From contig JAIOJX010000026.1 in the NCBI GenBank assembly GCA_022376925.1, positions 257,235,330-257,299,329 of the forward strand: DNA of 64,000 nucleotides. The letters run 5' to 3'. Shown here in pieces: positions 11,430-23,374 of the stretch (position 1 is the stretch's first letter; every line of letters begins with the position of its first letter). The notes under the pieces are model-generated. The model made no database searches, was not told the DNA's origin, and was given only the letters and a program-made list of their open reading frames with translations. The position numbers and the translations under genes were made by a program. Origin of the DNA: Tragulus kanchil (Eukaryota > Chordata > Mammalia > Artiodactyla > Tragulidae).

Positions 11430-12033
11430 CAGACTTTATTCTCTTGAGCTCCAAAATCACTGTGTATGGTGACTTCAGCCATGACATTAAAAGATGCTTG
11501 CCCCTTGGAAAAAAGTTATGACAAAGCTAGACAGTGTATTAAAAAGCAGAGACACCACTTTGTTGACGAAGATCCAAATAGTCAAAGCTATGGTTTTTCC
11601 AGTAGTCATGGAAGGATGTGAGAGTTGGACCATAAAGAAGGCTGAGTGCCAAAGAATCAATGCTTTTGAATTGTGGTACTGGAAATGAATTTCGAGAGTC
11701 CCTTGGACAGCAAGGAGATCAAATCAGTCCATCCTAAAGGAAATCAACCCTGAATATACATTGGAAGGACTGATGATGAAGCTGAAGTTCCAATAATTTG
11801 GCCACCTGATGCAGAGCTGATTCACTGGAAAAGATGCTGATGCTGGAGAAGATTGAGGACAAGAGGACACGCGGGCGGCATAGGTTGAGATGATGAGATA
11901 GGAACACTGCTTCAGTGGATATGAATTTGAGCCAACTCCAGGAGGCAGATGAGGACAGGGAAGCCTGGCATGCCATAGATCATGGGGTTGCAAAGAAGCA
12001 GAAACAACTTAGCAACTGAACAACAACCACACC
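11430..12033 (+). mobile_element. BovB (RTE) LINE 3' end, longest sense copy
   Basis: Starts around CTCCAAAATCACTG and runs through the ORF C-terminal region (AAAGATGCTTGCCCCTTGGA, GAGAGTTGGACCATAAAGAA) to the BovB tail, ending TTAGCAACTGAACAACAAC. The frame 11494-11688 is a residue of the BovB ORF (LDSVLKSRDTTLLTKIQIVK) and is broken. Confidence 0.9.
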
Positions 12034-12094
12034 ATACCAACTGCTCTTCTTTTCTCCACAATAAAATGTAGATAATCCTTGTTACTTCCTACAT

Positions 12095-12185
12095 TTGTTC
12101 TAAAAACTTAAATGAGTAAACCATTTATACCAATGCCTGGAAAACAGTAAGCACTCAACAAATGTTAGCAATCATTACCTTCATC
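12095..12185 (-). mobile_element. MIR SINE fragment, antisense
   Basis: AATGCCTGGAAAACAGTAAG followed by CACTCAACAAATGTTAGCAA is the reverse of the MIR 5' part. Confidence 0.75.
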
Positions 12186-12289
12186 TTTATTATCAGCAGC
12201 ATCACCAAGTGCTGTGTCATCTTTATTAGTGCTGATTGAGGATGTAGTAAAAGAAGTTAACAGCACAGTACCTGCCTGGTGCATATTGA

Positions 12290-12363
12290 TTGGGTTGGTA
12301 AAAAGTTCAGTTGGATTTTCTCATAAGATGGAAAAAAATGAATGAACTTCTTGGCTAACTCAA
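12290..12363. mobile_element. Mariner-type DNA transposon remnant (internally deleted)
   Basis: TTGGGTTGGTAAAAAGTTCA on the left and AATGAACTTCTTGGCTAAC near the right end are mutated inverted termini of a ruminant/mammalian mariner. Only about 74 bases remain, with no transposase. Confidence 0.7.
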
Positions 12364-13225
12364 TAATATGCATTCAATTAATGCTTTTTAATAAATGAAA
12401 TAATTAGTGGATTTTCTTTTGCCTTGAAACAACAAATAACTGGATAAACTTGTAATTCAAACCCAAGAATATACAATATATACATAAAAGTATTAATCAA
12501 CAGGTAATTGATAATGTCTCTGCTATGTGCTCAGTACTGTGCTATGTGATCCCAAGTTGTTTTACAACTCTAGGGATTTCATGATTTTGCAAGTTGAAGA
12601 AAGACAGTTTTTTTTCTCTCCCTTTCTCTCTCTCTCTCACACACACATACACACACACAATAAATAAGATGCTAATGTACAAAGTGTTTGGAGATGCTTC
12701 CTTAAGGAGAAGAAAGGATGGCTGACTTTTTATGAATAAGCTTGAAAATTAGAGTTCAGTCATGTCAAACTGAATTCCCCTGATTGTTCTCCTACTTCTA
12801 ATGCTCCAAATACAGTCTCCTCAGTCACCCATTCCATAAGCATTACTACTTCCCACAGGAGCACTCCTTGTTCAGGAAATTATCTCTTTTGCCATGAGAG
12901 ATGCAGACTGTCAAGAGAAAAAAGGAAATAATTCATAGAGCAGGTGTTATGCAGAAGGAAACAGGAGGAAAAGGAGCTATACAGGAAAGGCTTTGGGGAA
13001 AGAATATATTACTATTTGGAGTAAGTAGTCACCTGAGAAGACAATGCTACTGACACCCTATCATCTTATCTAAACATTCCTCTGGAATATTTAGTGTAAA
13101 AGTCCTTTGGTAGAAAAGTTCTAGTTCTAATTTTGTCACTATCTTTATGATTTTATAATCCAAGATCACTTTCTTTTGGAAAATGCCTTTACTCTGTCTG
13201 GATTTGAAAGTTCTCCTCTGTAAAA
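12364..13225. other. Unassigned single-copy sequence with CT/CA microsatellite
   Basis: A CT-rich then CA-rich simple repeat lies at 12612-12660. The rest is unrecognised. Confidence 0.5.
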
Positions 13226-13236
13226 GAGAGCTCTAG

Positions 13237-13525
13237 GGACTTCCCTGGTGGTCCAGTGGATAAAGAGTCCACCTTGCAATGCAAGGGGCACCGGATCGAT
13301 CTGTTGCCTGGGAAGATCCCACATGCCATGGAGCGGCTGGACCAGTGTGTCCAGTTATGAGCCAGTGCTCTGAAGGGCATGCTCCCAGAGTCGGTGCACT
13401 GCAACGAGAGAGGCCACTGCAATGGGAGGCCCACACAGGCCAAAGAATAAACATGGATGAAAATAAATAAATAGAAAATCAATAAAAGAGGCCAAAACTT
13501 AAAAAAAAAAAAAAAAAAGGTGGGG
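13237..13525 (+). mobile_element. CHR-2-like SINE, older copy, 11-bp target duplication
   Basis: Related to the other CHR-2-like copies but more diverged. GAGAGCTCTAG is found at 13226-13236 and 13526-13536. Ends in a long A-run from about 13499. Confidence 0.85.
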
Positions 13526-13536
13526 GAGAGCTCTAG

Positions 13537-14125
13537 ATGATCTCTACACTTCTTTCTGTAACTAAGCTCTAAGTTTATATCTCTTTTCATTCTATTGTAT
13601 CATCTATGCAATGATTCTTCAGTTTCCCTTCAGTTTTCCTTTCCTTTTCCTTTTAATGTAAAGACAAATGTATACTATTTATTTGCCTATGTATAAACAC
13701 GAGTATACAACATACACATTAAATTTACATATAATATTACATGTTACTTAGACGGTGAATTGCATTTATATCATTATTTATTTCCTGAAAGAAATTTCTT
13801 TGGATAATTTCAAACTAAGGTAAAGAGATAACATTAGTTAATATTCATGAAGAACCTCTCTTCTCGATAGTCCTAGCAACAGTAGAACCTACACCACTGT
13901 CTCTGTCCTCTAAAGACATAGAAAAAAATACATAGGTATAGTATAAACATTTATCCATTCCTGACATTTTAAGAATGAATTTCAGTAATTTATATCACTA
14001 TTTCCCTACTTTTAATACCTTATTCCCTTGATTCCACATACATGAATATATCTTTTCTAGTACCTTTATCTCAATCTTTAGACAGAAAATAAAGATACAC
14101 AGCTGACTTTGCATACATCTATGTC
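13537..14125. other. Unassigned AT-rich sequence
   Basis: No repeat or reading frame recognised. Confidence 0.5.
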
Positions 14126-14129
14126 AAGA

Positions 14130-14268
14130 ACCCTTGGGGAAGGAAATGGAAATCCACTCCAGTATTCTTACTTGGAAAACTCCATGGACAGAGGAGCCTG
14201 GTGGGCTATAGTCTATGGGGTCACAAGAGTCAGACACAATGGAGCAACTGAGCACACACACACACAAC
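14130..14268 (+). mobile_element. Bov-A SINE monomer
   Basis: GGGGAAGGAAATGG, CTCCAGTATTCTTACTTGG, GACAGAGGAGCCTGGTGGGC and GAGCAACTGAGCACACACAC are Bov-A landmarks. A short CA repeat forms the end. Confidence 0.9.
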
Positions 14269-14269
14269 A

Positions 14270-15005
14270 GGCAACTGTGCATGAAAAGAATCTGGACAGA
14301 TTGTCATCTAGGTTATTAGCACTGATAAAATCACATACAGCTTATATTTACATGTGCACACTTAAAAGTTACTTAAAATGTTCTTTAAAGGTTTTCACTA
14401 TAATGAAGCTTTGAAATAGAAAGAACGTAAATATAGTAATGAAATGTAAACATCTATTACTAGAGAAAAACTATATTTTAATGCTTTCTTGTGAAGAAAC
14501 AAGCAAGAAGCTTCAGAATTTCAAGATACAAATAAATAAATGAGTTTTATTTTTTCATTGAGACCTATTGTTTACGTCAAAACTTACTGTTTTTCCATTG
14601 ACATCTATCATCAAAATAATTGTTTGAGACATTCTAGGCAGTGCAATTAAAGACCATAGACATTGCCAGATTTCTGTAAGAAGACCATAGACTTCTCAAA
14701 GCCAAAATAACTTATGATGCATTTTGTGCCATGAAGAAATATCAATTAAGTGACATTTTCATTCCTTCAACTTTTGACTTTCAGAAGATGCTACATGATC
14801 TTCAGTGATTCAATAAAGAAACTCAATGAAGAAAAATAACCTTAAATTCAGCAAAGAAAGAAACAGATAAATATTGTGTCAAACATACTTCAGAATCTTT
14901 TTGCCAATCTTAAAACTGTTAAAGACACTAATTTCAAAGCATACCAGCCTGGATATGAGAAGCTTTATTCTGATGCCATTTACACTACTCCTACCATCTT
15001 GTAGA
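14270..15005. other. Unassigned AT-rich sequence
   Basis: No family recognised, no open frame of note. Confidence 0.5.
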
Positions 15006-15276
15006 ACTATAAAAGACAACAAGTTATACAACATTCATGCACAATGAAGATTTTTGTGCTGATACAAAACCAATAAATTCTAGTTAAATATTCATATAAG
15101 AGATGTTTACTTAATACAAGCAGTTCACAAAATTTCAATGAGTTCCATGAACTATCAGTTCCTCCAATCAGCTGAAAATAAGTTCAGCAGAATGTGCTAT
15201 GACATAGATTTTATTCTTGATAGTACAACTAGCCACCTTCAAGTTCTTGATATTAAGTATTTTAGAGAAGACCTAA

Positions 15277-15470
15277 GGCAGCAATTCTCCAAGTATGGCT
15301 CCTGGACCACAGCATGAGCATTACCTGAGGACTTTATATATATAAATTTAGATATAAATTCTTGAGATCCAGCCTGGGCATTCTGAATCAGAAACTCTGG
15401 GAGCATGCCCCAGAAACCTTTGTTTTAACAACCCTCCAAGGGTTTCTCATGCACGCTAAAATTTATAACC
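15277..15470. mobile_element. MER5-like (hAT-Charlie) non-autonomous DNA transposon
   Basis: AGTATGGCTCCTGGACCACA, GAATCAGAAACTCTGGGAGC and TTTGTTTTAACAACCCTCCA match MER5-type elements, which are nearly palindromic, so strand is left open. A short AT insertion lies at 15335-15355. Confidence 0.75.
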
Positions 15471-16014
15471 AGGTTTCTAAGGAAAGAGTATGAAACCTAT
15501 CCTGGGTTTTTTCCTTCTGCTGTTTCTTCCTTAATCTGGTAAGATTAAAAAGACATATGTACGAAAGCTTTCAGAATGAGAGCATTGGCAGAAATAAAAT
15601 ACCCCGAATAGCTGAAAAACATCAATCTTAGAAATGATACATCAGAATGGACCATGATAAAAGGATATTACTTTGCAAGAAAAACTTTACAACTTTGACC
15701 CCAAGTAATTCAGAAGAAACTTTAATTCAGAATGTGAAGAAGCTCTAGATTAAAATATAGGTGTCTCTATTGAAAAAAGAAAGTAGCATTTAAGTCTAGG
15801 AATAATTAAATACTATAATTGGTTAATAATTGTTTACATTTATAGTATCTTTCTCTAGAAAATATCTTAGTAAACACACATACATATGACATAATAGGCA
15901 TCATATCAGAACTGATTATGATAGGATCTAAAAGGCATGAAATCTATATCAAACATACGTAAATGAGTGCTTTAACCATGCCATAGGGTTGGGCCTCACA
16001 TCTTATTAATCATT

Positions 16015-16134
16015 TCTCTAGTGGCTTAGGTGGTAAAAAAAAATCTCCCCGCAGTGCAGAAGACCAAGGTTCCATTCCTGGGTTTAGACCAGCCCCTGGA
16101 GAATGGAATAGCTACCCAGCACAATATTCTTGCA
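16015..16134 (+). mobile_element. Bov-tA SINE, cut by junction
   Basis: The head and first half of the element complete at 17148-17365. It stops at the duplication 5 junction. Confidence 0.8.
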
Positions 16135-16412
16135 TCTGTAGACTATAAGAGACAACAAGTTATACAACATTCATGCACAATGAAGATTTTTGTGCTGATA
16201 CAAAACCAATAAATTCTAGTTAAATATTCATATAAGAGATGTTTACTTAATACAAGCAGTTCACAAAATTTCAATGAGTTCCATGAACTATCAGTTCCTC
16301 CAATCAGCTGAAAATAAGTTCAGCAGAATGTGCTATGACATAGATTTTATTCTTGATAGTACAACTAGCCACCTTCAAGTTCTTGATATTAAGTATTTTA
16401 GAGAAGACCTAA

Positions 16413-16606
16413 GGCAGCAATTCTCCAAGTATGGCTCCTGGACCACAGCATGAGCATTACCTGAGGACTTTATATATATAAATTTAGATATAAATTCTTG
16501 AGATCCAGCCTGGGCATTCTGAATCAGAAACTCTGGGAGCATGCCCCAGAAACCTTTGTTTTAACAACCCTCCAAGGGTTTCTCATGCACGCTAAAATTT
16601 ATAACC
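16413..16606. mobile_element. MER5-like DNA transposon (duplicate)
   Basis: Second copy of 15277-15470. Confidence 0.75.
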
Positions 16607-17147
16607 AGGTTTCTAAGGAAAGAGTATGAAACCTATCCTGGGTTTTTTCCTTCTGCTGTTTCTTCCTTAATCTGGTAAGATTAAAAAGACATATGTACGA
16701 AAGCTTTCAGAATGAGAGCATTGGCAGAAATAAAATACCCCGAATAGCTGAAAAACATCAATCTTAGAAATGATACATCAGAATGGACCATGATAAAAGG
16801 ATATTACTTTGCAAGAAAAACTTTACAACTTTGACCCCAAGTAATTCAGAAGAAACTTTAATTCAGAATGTGAAGAAGCTCTAGATTAAAATATAGGTGT
16901 CTCTATTGAAAAAAGAAAGTAGCATTTAAGTCTAGGAATAATTAAATACTATAATTGGTTAATAATTGTTTACATTTATAGTATCTTTCTCTAGAAAATA
17001 TCTTAGTAAACACACATACATATGACATAATAGGCATCATATCAGAACTGATTATGATAGGATCTAAAAGGCATGAAATCTATATCAAACATACGTAAAT
17101 GAGTGCTTTAACCATGCCATAGGGTTGGGCCTCACATCTTATTAATC

Positions 17148-17365
17148 ATTTCTCTAGTGGCTTAGGTGGTAAAAAAAAAAAAATCTCCCTGCAGTGCAGA
17201 AGACCAAGGTTCCATTCCTGGGTTTAGACCAGCCCCTGGAGAATGGAATAGCTACCCAGCACAATATTCTTGCATGGAGAAGCACACGGCACAAAGGAGC
17301 CTAGAAGGTTGCAGTCCATGGTATCACAGAGTCAAACATGACTGACCGACTAACACTTTCTTTTA
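17148..17365 (+). mobile_element. Bov-tA SINE, complete
   Basis: tRNA-like head (CTAGTGGCTTAGGTGGTAAA, GGTTCCATTCCTGGG), then the Bov-A part ending ACTGACCGACTAACACTTTC. Diverged. Confidence 0.85.
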
Positions 17366-17416
17366 CTTTCTGGTTCTACTGAACCATAATAATGTCTTGG
17401 TTAGAAAAAAGTTTCT

Positions 17417-17746
17417 GGGCTTCCCCTGGTGGTCCAGTGGGTAAGGACACCGCCTTGCAGTGCAAGGGGCGCCGGTTTGATCCCTGGCCTGGGAAGATCC
17501 CACGTGCCATGGAGCGGCTGGACCCATGTGTCCAATTACCAAGCCGGAGCTCTGGAGCGCATGCGCCCAGAGCCGGTGCTCTGCGACAACAGAGGCCACA
17601 GCAATGGGAGGCCCACAGGAGCCAAAGAACAAAGACGGATGAAAATGGAGAAATGAAAGACCAATGGAAGTGGCCTGCCCGCTCCCCTCCCTCCCCAACC
17701 CGACCCCCGCCCAAAATAAATAAATAAATAAATCTTTAAAAAAAAA
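17417..17746 (+). mobile_element. CHR-2-like SINE, complete, 12-bp target duplication
   Basis: Full-length copy starting GGGCTTCCCC and ending in AAATAAATAAATAAATC and poly-A. AAAAAAGTTTCT flanks at 17405-17416 and 17747-17758. Confidence 0.9.
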
Positions 17747-17759
17747 AAAAAAGTTTCTT

Positions 17760-18222
17760 AATTAGTTAGCAATATAAATCAGTCTGACTTAAATATCCAA
17801 AATATTGTAACCGGAAAACCATTACATATTTTCAGTTTATTTATCAGTTGACAAATAAAACAGAAAAAAAAAAGAAAAAAATAAGTAAATGTATTTAAAT
17901 CCTTTCACAAATGTCTCATCGCTGCTACCACCAAATAAATCTGTAAAGCCTATCTTTGATGATGTTCTAGATGATGGAGCCTGAACTGTGCTTATTGCTC
18001 TCACATTTCTGGAGTAAAGGTTTAGTTATGAAACTTTTCTTTTCATGGCATTACAATGACATCCAGTGACTGCCTCTTTAAAGAATATATATTTAGATAC
18101 TTTGGACTTTTTTGTGAGAGGTAATTTAACCTTGTTCTGAAACTTCTCTGTGCATCTCTAGGCTCTTATATAAGAAATCTATATTTTCAAGGGTCACCTC
18201 AGAGGAAAGACAAAGTTTGAAT
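17760..18222. other. Unassigned AT-rich sequence
   Basis: A-rich patch at 17855-17885. Nothing else recognised. Confidence 0.5.
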
Positions 18223-19287
18223 AGAAAGATTGTATAGTGAGCAAAGTATTAATATTCTCATATTCTATCTTAATAGTGAATTCACCCTCAGGGATGAATG
18301 TGACAATATTGCTTAATTTCTCCATTTTTAGTTCTTCTTGAGGCTACTATTTCTTATGGGTACTTAAAGGGAACTTCAGAAGAGCTTTATCTTATGCTGT
18401 TTTAATTTAATTTATATGGACCAATTTATTATTTACTAGTGATCAGGTCTCAGTTTAGGTCCTAGTTATTTTCCTTAGTCATTTATTGCTGCTACAAAAA
18501 TATCTTAGGAAGCCTTGGGACAGCCTTAACTTAATCTGCCCTCAAAGAATGTATTTTTAATTTTTTTCTATTTAGAGACTAAAGGGGTTACCTTAGCAAC
18601 TGCTGCAATGTACATATTCCACTGGGATTTTGTTAGTGTGACTTTTTATAGCAACATAATGTTAACAGAGCACAAGAATGTGGGCACATTTCTGTATAAA
18701 GCAAACCTTCAATCTAGGTCACAGATACGGTCCTCAGAGAAATCATCCTTACAACTTCACAATTTTTCACAGTCGTAATTTACTAAAAACAATTCCACTT
18801 AAATCTTACTTCCTTTTTAAATAAAGCATTTAGGGTGTGGGAAGAGAACAGGATGATAGAAGGGGTAAAAGCTGTAGTTTTTTAAAAAATATTAAACAGA
18901 ATGATAAATTATGGAAATTTTTCTAAAATGATGAAGATTCATGCTTATATATTATGTGACCCTTTTGGAGTAGAAAAATAATGTTTGAATAAATAAATAT
19001 TCACCAAGTTTAAAATAATCATGCAATCTGAAAGTACAAATTTGGTGACTGTATTCCAATAGTTTGTTACTTGAACAGTTTATGATATATTTGGTAAGAC
19101 CTAACTGATTTACTATTGTTGGAAAATGTAGTATTGTCCATAAATGGGTTTAATAATTAAACTTTGGTTGGCTTATTGCCAGAATGATGTTCATACGTAG
19201 GTGTACCTAGTGGGAACATTACAGATATATTACACATATTCTTGCTTTGGTTTAAAGCTGTTGGTGTTTGCTGTCCTGCTAGAACTT
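18223..19287. other. Unassigned sequence making up the unit of duplication 6
   Basis: No interspersed repeat recognised across the whole unit. The stretch 18580-18720 is less AT-rich and could be conserved noncoding DNA, but this cannot be tested here. Confidence 0.4.
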
Positions 19288-20361
19288 AGAAAGATTGTAT
19301 AGTGAGCAAAGTATTAATATTCTCATATTCTATCTTAATAGTGAATTCACCCTCAGGGATGAATGTGACAATATTGCTTAATTTCTCCATTTTTAGTTCT
19401 TCTTGAGGCTACTATTTCTTATGGGTACTTAAAGGGAACTTCAGAAGAGCTTTATCTTGTGCTGTTTTAATTTAATTTATATGGACCAATTTATTATTTA
19501 CTAGTGATCAGGTCTCAGTTTAGGTCCTAGTTATTTTCCTTAGTCATTTATTGCTGCTACAAAAATATCTTAGGAAGCCTTGGGACAGCCTTAACTTAAT
19601 CTGCCCTCAAAGAATGTATTTTTAATTTTTTTCTATTTAGAGACTAAAGGGGTTACCTTAGCAACTGCTGCAATGTACATATTCCACTGGGATTTTGTTA
19701 GTGTGACTTTTTATAGCAACATAATGTTAACAGAGCACAAGAATGTGGGCACATTTCTGTATAAAGCAAACCTTCAATCTAGGTCACAGATACGGTCCTC
19801 AGAGAAATCATCCTTACAACTTCACAATTTTTTCACAGTCGTAATTTACTAAAAACAATTCCACTTAAATCTTACTTCCTTTTTAAATAAAGCATTTAGG
19901 GTGTGGGAAGAGAACAGGATGATAGAAGGGGTAAAAGCTGTAGTTTTTTAAAAAATATTAAACAGAATGATAAATTATGGAAATTTTTCTAAAATGATGA
20001 AGATTCATGCTTATATATTATGTGACCCTTTTGGAGTAGAAAAATAATGTTTGAATAAATAAATATTCACCAAGTTTAAAATAATCATGCAATCTGAAAG
20101 TACAAATTTGGTGACTGTATTCCAATAGTTTGTTACTTGAACAGTTTATGATATATTTGGTAAGACCTAACTGATTTACTATTGTTGGAAAATGTAGTAT
20201 TGTCCATAAATGGGTTTAATAATTAAACTTTGGTTGGCTTATTGCCAGAATGATGTTCATACGTAGGTGTACCTAGTGGGAACATTACAGATATATTACA
20301 CATATTCTTGCTTTGGTTTAAAGCTGTTGGTGTTTGCTGTCCTGCTAGAACTTAGAAAGAT
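18223..20361. repeat. Direct duplication 6, 18223-19287 and 19288-20361
   Basis: Offset is 1065-1066. The octamer AGAAAGAT is shared at the start, junction and end (18223, 19288, 20354). Few differences are seen: A/G at about 18392 versus 19457 and one extra T near 19826 in copy 2. No interspersed repeat was recognised inside the unit. Confidence 0.95.
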
Positions 20362-20686
20362 GATAAAAATATGTGCAAGAGGAAAAATTATTCCCAAAGC
20401 CACCCCTGGATGCTAGCAGATTTTTTAAATTGAAGTATGGTTGATTTTCAGCTGATGCTTTCTATAAGAATGGTAAAACTTTTCATAAAGGAAGTTTTTA
20501 GAAATAGGCATTATAACTAATGAGCATATATGTATTAACATAATCTATATTAATGTAATATATATGTATGCATAAATTCTAATCAGTCATATTTCTCACT
20601 CATCATCGCACTCGACTTCCATCTCAATCTGAATAAACACTGGAGACATTGTTGGATGTATTTTTAATGTATTTTCTTATGAGTGA

Positions 20687-20734
20687 TTTTACAAAAATAC
20701 AAAGGCAAGACCTTGCCTTTGTATTTTTGTAAAA
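20687..20734. repeat. Perfect 23-bp inverted repeat with 2-base spacer
   Basis: Arms 20687-20709 and 20712-20734 are exact reverse complements, separated by AC. The RNA or single strand would fold into a 23-pair hairpin. No mature miRNA-like context or known transposon terminus was recognised. Confidence 0.95.
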
Positions 20735-21149
20735 GGCAAATTTCCTGGGCACAGCTTTCGCTATCAACAACATTCTAGATTGGAAACCAATAATCCCCAA
20801 ATGAGCTGCTAGGCTGTTGGGATGACTATTTGCTCTCTACACTTAAGAATACATAATAGCTTGATCTTTAAAGTGTTTATTACGGTTTTTCATATTTACT
20901 CTGTGTCTTGTTACTTTTGCCATTCATTATCACTTTTCTCATCTTAGTTCTCTAATAAATTATGTTATCCTGCTATAGACTGAGAAATCAGGATACATCT
21001 ATTTAGATCTTACATGAATTTAATATTTGTTTGCAGAATGTTTGTGTACAGCACTGTGCTAAGGCCTTAACAGAATACCAAGATGTCTCAGATCTAAACG
21101 TCTGATATGCAGCCTCTTTCTTTAGATATTTTTGAGGCTATATTGGTAG

Positions 21150-21331
21150 CAGCTTCAGATTCATAGCAAGACCGGAAGGAAGGTACAGAGGTTTCCCATG
21201 CTCTCTGCCCTGACACTTGCATAACTCCCCCCCATCATCAATATCCCCACTAGAGAGGTACACTTGTTACCACTGATGAACCTATGTTAAAACACCATGA
21301 AGATGTTCTCTTTACCCTTATATTAAAAATA
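21150..21331 (-). mobile_element. L1 LINE, antisense, 3' region (first copy, cut)
   Basis: GAAGGAAGGTACAGAGGTTT, TCCCCACTAGAGAGGTACAC and ACCACTGATGAACCTATGTT match the common antisense L1 3' region. Ends at the junction of duplication 7. Confidence 0.75.
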
Positions 21332-21372
21332 CCCCCACTGATGAGTGGGCATCCTGGCGATCCCCTAACATA
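21332..21372. other. Junction filler of duplication 7
   Basis: These 41 bases fit neither flank. Words such as GAGTGGG, GGCGATCCCCT loosely resemble a compressed CHR-2-like SINE, which is what follows the second copy. Confidence 0.5.
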
Positions 21373-21768
21373 GATATTACACATATTCTTGCTTTGGTTT
21401 AAAGCTGTTGGTGTTTGCTGTCCTGCTAGAACTTAGAAAGATGATAAAAATATGTGCAAGAGGAAAAATTATTCCCAAAGCCACCCCTGGATGCTAGCAG
21501 ATTTTTTAAATTGAAGTATGGTTGATTTTCAGCTGATGCTTTCTATAAGAATGGTAAAACTTTTCATAAAGGAAGTTTTTAGAAATAGGCATTATAACTA
21601 ATGAGCATATATGTATTAACATAATCTATATTAATGTAATATATATGTATGCATAAATTCTAATCAGTCATATTTCTCACTCATCATCGCACTCGACTTC
21701 CATCTCAATCTGAATAAACACTGGAGACATTGTTGGATGTATTTTTAATGTATTTTCTTATGAAGTGA

Positions 21769-21816
21769 TTTTACAAAAATACAAAGGCAAGACCTTGCCT
21801 TTGTATTTTTGTAAAA
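21769..21816. repeat. Perfect inverted repeat (duplicate of 20687-20734)
   Basis: Both arms and the spacer are unchanged in the second copy. Confidence 0.95.
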
Positions 21817-22417
21817 GGCAAATTTCCTGGGCACAGCTTTCGCTATCAACAACATTCTAGATTGGAAACCAATAATCCCCAAATGAGCTGCTAGGCTGTT
21901 GGGATGACTATTTGCTCTCTACACTTAAGAATACATAATAGCTTGATCTTTAAAGTGTTTATTACGGTTTTTCATATTTACTCTGTGTCTTGTTACTTTT
22001 GCCATTCATTATCACTTTTCTCATCTTAGTTCTCTAATAAATTATGTTATCCTGCTATAGACTGAGAAATCAGGATACATCTATTTAGATCTTACATGAA
22101 TTTAATATTTGTTTGCAGAATGTTTGTGTACAGCACTGTGCTAAGGCCTTAACAGAATACCAAGATGTCTCAGATCTAAACGTCTGATATGCAGCCTCTT
22201 TCTTTAGATATTTTTGAGGCTATATTGGTAGCAGCTTCAGATTCATAGCAAGACCGGAAGGAAGGTACAGAGGTTTCCCATGCTCTCTGCCCTGACACTT
22301 GCATAACTCCCCCCCATCATCAATATCCCCACTAGAGAGGTACACTTGTTACCACTGATGAACCTATGTTAAAACACCATGAAGATGTTCTCTTTACCCT
22401 TATATTAAAAATCCATG

Positions 22418-22737
22418 GGCTTCCCTGGTGGTCCAGTGGGTAAGGACATCGCCTTGCAGTGCAAGGGGTGCCGGTTCGATCCCTGGCCTGGGACGATCCC
22501 ACGTGCAGCGGAGCGGCTGGACTGATGTGTCCAATTAACGAGCCGGAGCTCTGGGGTGCATGCGCACAGAGCTGGCGCTCTGCAACAACAGACGCCACCG
22601 GGATGGGAGGCCCATAGGAGCCAAAGAACAAAGACGGATGAAAATGGAGAAATGAAAGACCAACAGAAGTGGCCCGCCCGTCTGCCTCCCTCCCCATCCC
22701 ACCCAACCTCCCTAAAAGTTAAATAAATAAAATAAAT
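22418..22737 (+). mobile_element. CHR-2-like SINE in the antisense L1
   Basis: Begins GGGCTTCCCTGGTGGTCCAG, has GGTTCGATCCC, and ends GTTAAATAAATAAAATAAA. Target duplication is not clear: AAAAATCCA before and AAAAACTCCA after are only similar. Confidence 0.85.
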
Positions 22738-23092
22738 GTTTAGGGGAAAAAAAACTCCACACTTGACATTACTATTCACTCCTGGTCGTGTACCTTCTAT
22801 GGGTTTAGACATTTTTCCATGTATAATGACATGCCTCCGTCATTACTGCATCACACAGTGTATGTTTACTGCCATTGAAATCTCTACTGCCATTGAAACC
22901 TCTACTCTGAACCTGTTCATCCTTGCTCCACTCCTCAATCTTTGTCAATGACTGATTTTTTTTTTTTAACTGTCTCCACAATTCAGCCTTTCCCAGAATG
23001 TCATATACTTGCAATCAAACCTATGAAACTTCTTCATATTGGACTCTTTCACTTAGTGACAGGCATTTAAGGTTACTCCAGAGCAGTCTTTC

Positions 23093-23374
23093 TTTTTTCT
23101 TTTCCCCATCATGCCTCTTTTATTTACATTTATTTTCAGCCATCTTTTCATTCTCTGGCATGTGTGGACCTCTCATTGCAGTGGCCTCTCTCACTGCAGA
23201 ACCCAGGTTCTGGACGCATGCTCTCCAGAGCACTGGCTCATAATTGGACACACAGGTCCAGTGACTCTGTGGCACGTGGGATCCTCCTGGATCAGGGATC
23301 AAACAGGTGCCCCATGCACTGCAAGGCGATGTCCTTACCCACTGCCCCACCCACTGGACCACCAAGGAAGCCCC
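23093..23374 (-). mobile_element. CHR-2-like SINE, antisense, target duplication of about 14 bp
   Basis: Reverse-complement landmarks GGACCTCTCATTGCAGTGGC, GGCACGTGGGATCCTCCTGG and CACTGGACCACC, ending AGGAAGCCC. CAGAGCAGTCTTTC (23079) and CAGAGTAGTCTTTT (23375) flank it with one or two mismatches, consistent with an older insertion. Confidence 0.85.

Larger units (their letters stand above)
15006..17276. repeat. Direct duplication 5, about 15006-16139 and 16140-17276
   Basis: Offset is about 1135. Differences sit at the junction sides: the A-run near 16036 is shorter than at 17171, CTCCCCGC versus CTCCCTGC follows it, and the first bases of copy 2 (16140-16150) differ from 15005-15015. The junction interrupts a Bov-tA, which is complete only in copy 2. 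Confidence 0.95.
20293..22412. repeat. Direct duplication 7, 20293-21331 and about 21373-22412
   Basis: Offset is about 1082. Copy 1 is followed by 41 bases (21332-21372) that match nothing cleanly, whereas copy 2 runs into a CHR-2-like SINE. The first ~65 bases overlap the end of duplication 6, so that segment occurs three times (19226, 20294, 21376). Confidence 0.95.

Noticed and set aside
17363..17727. Long overlapping frames on both strands of the SINE at 17417 (and similar at 10672, 13189, 22332, 54587)
   Set aside because: These are GC-rich SINE sequence translated in several phases, and they recur wherever the SINE occurs.
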